In this document: one piece after another, positions 11,796 to 12,714 of the stretch
Layout: each line of letters opens with the position of its first letter
Numbering within the stretch: the first letter of the stretch is position 1
Assembly: GCA_031384695.1 (NCBI GenBank)
Contig: JANNAV010000151.1
Span: forward strand, 1 to 12,714
Direction of reading: 5' to 3'
Source of the DNA: JANNAV01 sp031384695
Lineage (GTDB): Bacteria > Pseudomonadota > Alphaproteobacteria > Rhodobacterales > Rhodobacteraceae
DNA length: 12,714 bases
The notes under the pieces: model-generated
Databases searched by the model: none
Told to the model about the DNA's origin: nothing
Seen by the model: only the letters and a program-made list of their open reading frames with translations
Position numbers and translations under genes: made by a program

Positions 11796-12239
11796 TCAGG
11801 CGCGCCGCAGGCGGATGACCACATCGACGCGGGCCACCTGCATGCCTTCGGGGGCGTCGGGCAGGCCGGTGATGTGCAGCTGATCCTTGGGGGCATCGGT
11901 CAGGCGGTGCTGGTCTTCCCAATAGAAATGCGGGTGATCGTCCATGCGGGTATCGAAATAACTGCGGCCGCCGTCGACCACCACTTCGTTCATCAGGCCG
12001 GCAGCGCAGAATGCGCGCAGCGTGTTGTAAACCGTGGCGAGGCTTACCTTTTCGCCCGCACCCGCCGCAGCGGCGAACAGGCTTTCGGCGGTGACATGAC
12101 GGTTTTCGCCGTCGCCCACCAGCAGACCCGCGAGCGACAGGCGTTGGCGCGTGGGGCGCAAACCGCCGCGTGCCAGCCATTCGATGCTGCGATCCAGTGC
12201 CGTGAGCGCCATCAGTGCTTCCTTCGTCCAGTCCTCCAT
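11796..12239 (-). CDS. irr: Fur-family regulator, Irr type (iron response regulator)
   Basis: A DNA-binding regulator of the Fur superfamily that in alphaproteobacteria responds to iron through heme. The 147-residue product has the winged-helix domain at about 27-90 (GLRPTRQRL, HVTAESLF, VSLATVYNTLRAF, GGRSYFDT) and the short HPHFYWED metal/heme-site segment at 102-109. The C-terminal CxxC zinc motifs of classical Fur are absent; the only cysteine is Cys78. The N-terminal GCPW-type heme motif of Bradyrhizobium Irr is also missing. These traits and the divergent fabA argue for Irr over Fur, Zur or PerR. The start is uncertain: the ATG at 12239 has AGAGG 8 nt upstream, but the ATG at 12212 has AAGGA 7 nt upstream and fits a possible TACTAT -10 just before 12239. 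Confidence 0.87.
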   Translation of the reverse strand: MEDWTKEALMALTALDRSIEWLARGGLRPTRQRLSLAGLLVGDGENRHVTAESLFAAAAGAGEKVSLATVYNTLRAFCAAGLMNEVVVDGGRSYFDTRMDDHPHFYWEDQHRLTDAPKDQLHITGLPDAPEGMQVARVDVVIRLRRA

Positions 12240-12270
12240 ATAGTATGCCTCTGCGGCATTTCCAAGGAAA
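12240..12270 (-). promoter_or_regulatory. irr upstream palindromes and -10 candidate
   Basis: Directly before irr lie two abutting inverted repeats: ATGCC-N5-GGCAT (12245-12259) and TTTCC-AA-GGAAA (12259-12270). TACTAT (12245-12240, minus) could be a -10, which would put the transcription start inside the longer irr reading. The palindromes would then cover the promoter, as expected of an autoregulatory site, although they do not match an iron-control-element sequence I can recall with confidence. Confidence 0.4.
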
Positions 12271-12282
12271 ACCGCAAGGCGC

Positions 12283-12333
12283 GCCTGCCCTTGCTTCCGC
12301 TTCGCGCGCGATGCTACACCTTGACGGGCAGGC
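12283..12333 (+). promoter_or_regulatory. candidate fabA promoter bracketed by an 8-bp inverted repeat
   Basis: TTGCTT (12291-12296), 17 nt, then CTACAC (12314-12319); the latter is within GCTACACC, close to the GCTANAWC -10 described for Caulobacter housekeeping promoters. GCCTGCCC (12283-12290) and its complement GGGCAGGC (12326-12333) flank the promoter symmetrically. The start site would be near 12326, about 33 bp before the fabA ATG. Confidence 0.45.
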
Positions 12334-12358
12334 AGCAGCGGCGGGGCTTTGGGCGGGC

Positions 12359-12714
12359 ATGAGCGGATTTCCTACATCGTTCGACAAGCAGGCGCTGCTG
12401 GCCTGCGCGCGGGGCGAGTTGTTCGGGCCGGGCAATGCCCAGTTGCCGATGCCGCCGATGCTGATGATGGACCGGATCACCGAGATATCCGAAGACGGCG
12501 GCGCGCATGGTCGCGGCCATGTGGTGGCCGAGTTCGACATCACACCCGATCTTTGGTTTTTCGCGTGCCATTTCCCCGGCAATCCGATCATGCCCGGCTG
12601 TCTGGGCCTTGATGGTTTGTGGCAGTTGACCGGCTTTAACCTTGGCTGGCGCGGCTGGCAGGGGCGGGGCTATGCGCTGGGTGTGGGCGAGGTGAAACTG
12701 ACCGGCATGGTGCG
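12359..12714 (+). CDS. fabA: 3-hydroxydecanoyl-ACP dehydratase/isomerase FabA, N-terminal part (cut by window edge)
   Basis: FabA dehydrates 3-hydroxydecanoyl-ACP and isomerises the product to the cis-3 form, the branch point to unsaturated fatty acids in the cytoplasm. The 118 complete codons cover about two thirds of the usual ~170 residues. The segment ARGELFGPGNAQLP, then MLMMDRI, PDLWFFACHFPGNP and MPGCLGLDGLWQL follow the E. coli protein closely. The active-site residues are His71 (CHF) and Asp85 (GLDGLW), one position off the E. coli numbering. There is no strong Shine-Dalgarno, only a G-rich GGGCGGG before the ATG. It is divergent from irr with 119 bp between starts, and probably continues to fabB beyond the window, as in relatives. 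Confidence 0.96.
   Translation, partial: MSGFPTSFDKQALLACARGELFGPGNAQLPMPPMLMMDRITEISEDGGAHGRGHVVAEFDITPDLWFFACHFPGNPIMPGCLGLDGLWQLTGFNLGWRGWQGRGYALGVGEVKLTGMV

Overview
The window looks like core chromosome of a GC-rich alphaproteobacterium, most probably of the Rhodobacterales (Rhodobacteraceae). Three things point there: a metK leader that matches the SAM/SAH riboswitch class known from Rhodobacterales, an Irr-type Fur regulator divergent from fabA, and the run miaB / phoH / ybeY / corC / lnt. All genes are intact except aroA (left edge) and fabA (right edge). I see no insertion sequence, prophage, tRNA, rRNA or CRISPR array.

Layout, left to right. Positions 1-2224 carry, on the minus strand, aroA (partial), trmB and a proline-tailed DUF1353-type lipoprotein gene whose stop codon lies inside a 16-bp tandem array. 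Positions 2225-2585 form a 361-bp gene-free stretch with a large 109-bp inverted-repeat structure. Positions 2586-6866, also minus, carry metK with its riboswitch leader, lnt, corC and ybeY. lnt and corC overlap by one base. phoH (7034-8053, TTG start) lies upstream, separated from ybeY by a repeat-bearing spacer. Positions 8210-9370 hold a two-gene envelope cassette, an OmpA-family protein and a small lipoprotein, bounded by intrinsic terminators on both sides and inserted between phoH and miaB. miaB (9387-10721) is divergent from an unrecognised conserved gene (10911-11780). That gene converges on irr, which is divergent from fabA.

How the genes work together. metK makes S-adenosylmethionine, which TrmB (tRNA m7G46) and MiaB (tRNA ms2i6A37) use; the metK leader would let SAM or SAH shut off its own supply enzyme by hiding the ribosome binding site. 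YbeY, PhoH and CorC are linked to rRNA maturation and ribosome quality. Lnt finishes lipoprotein acylation, and two predicted lipoproteins are encoded nearby. fabA (unsaturated fatty acids) and irr (iron/heme response) share a promoter region.

The most informative observations are the SAM/SAH riboswitch, the 31-residue two-cysteine module shared by the adjacent OmpA protein and lipoprotein, and the 109-bp palindromic element downstream of metK. The rest is ordinary housekeeping; I do not see a large undescribed defence or biosynthetic system here.
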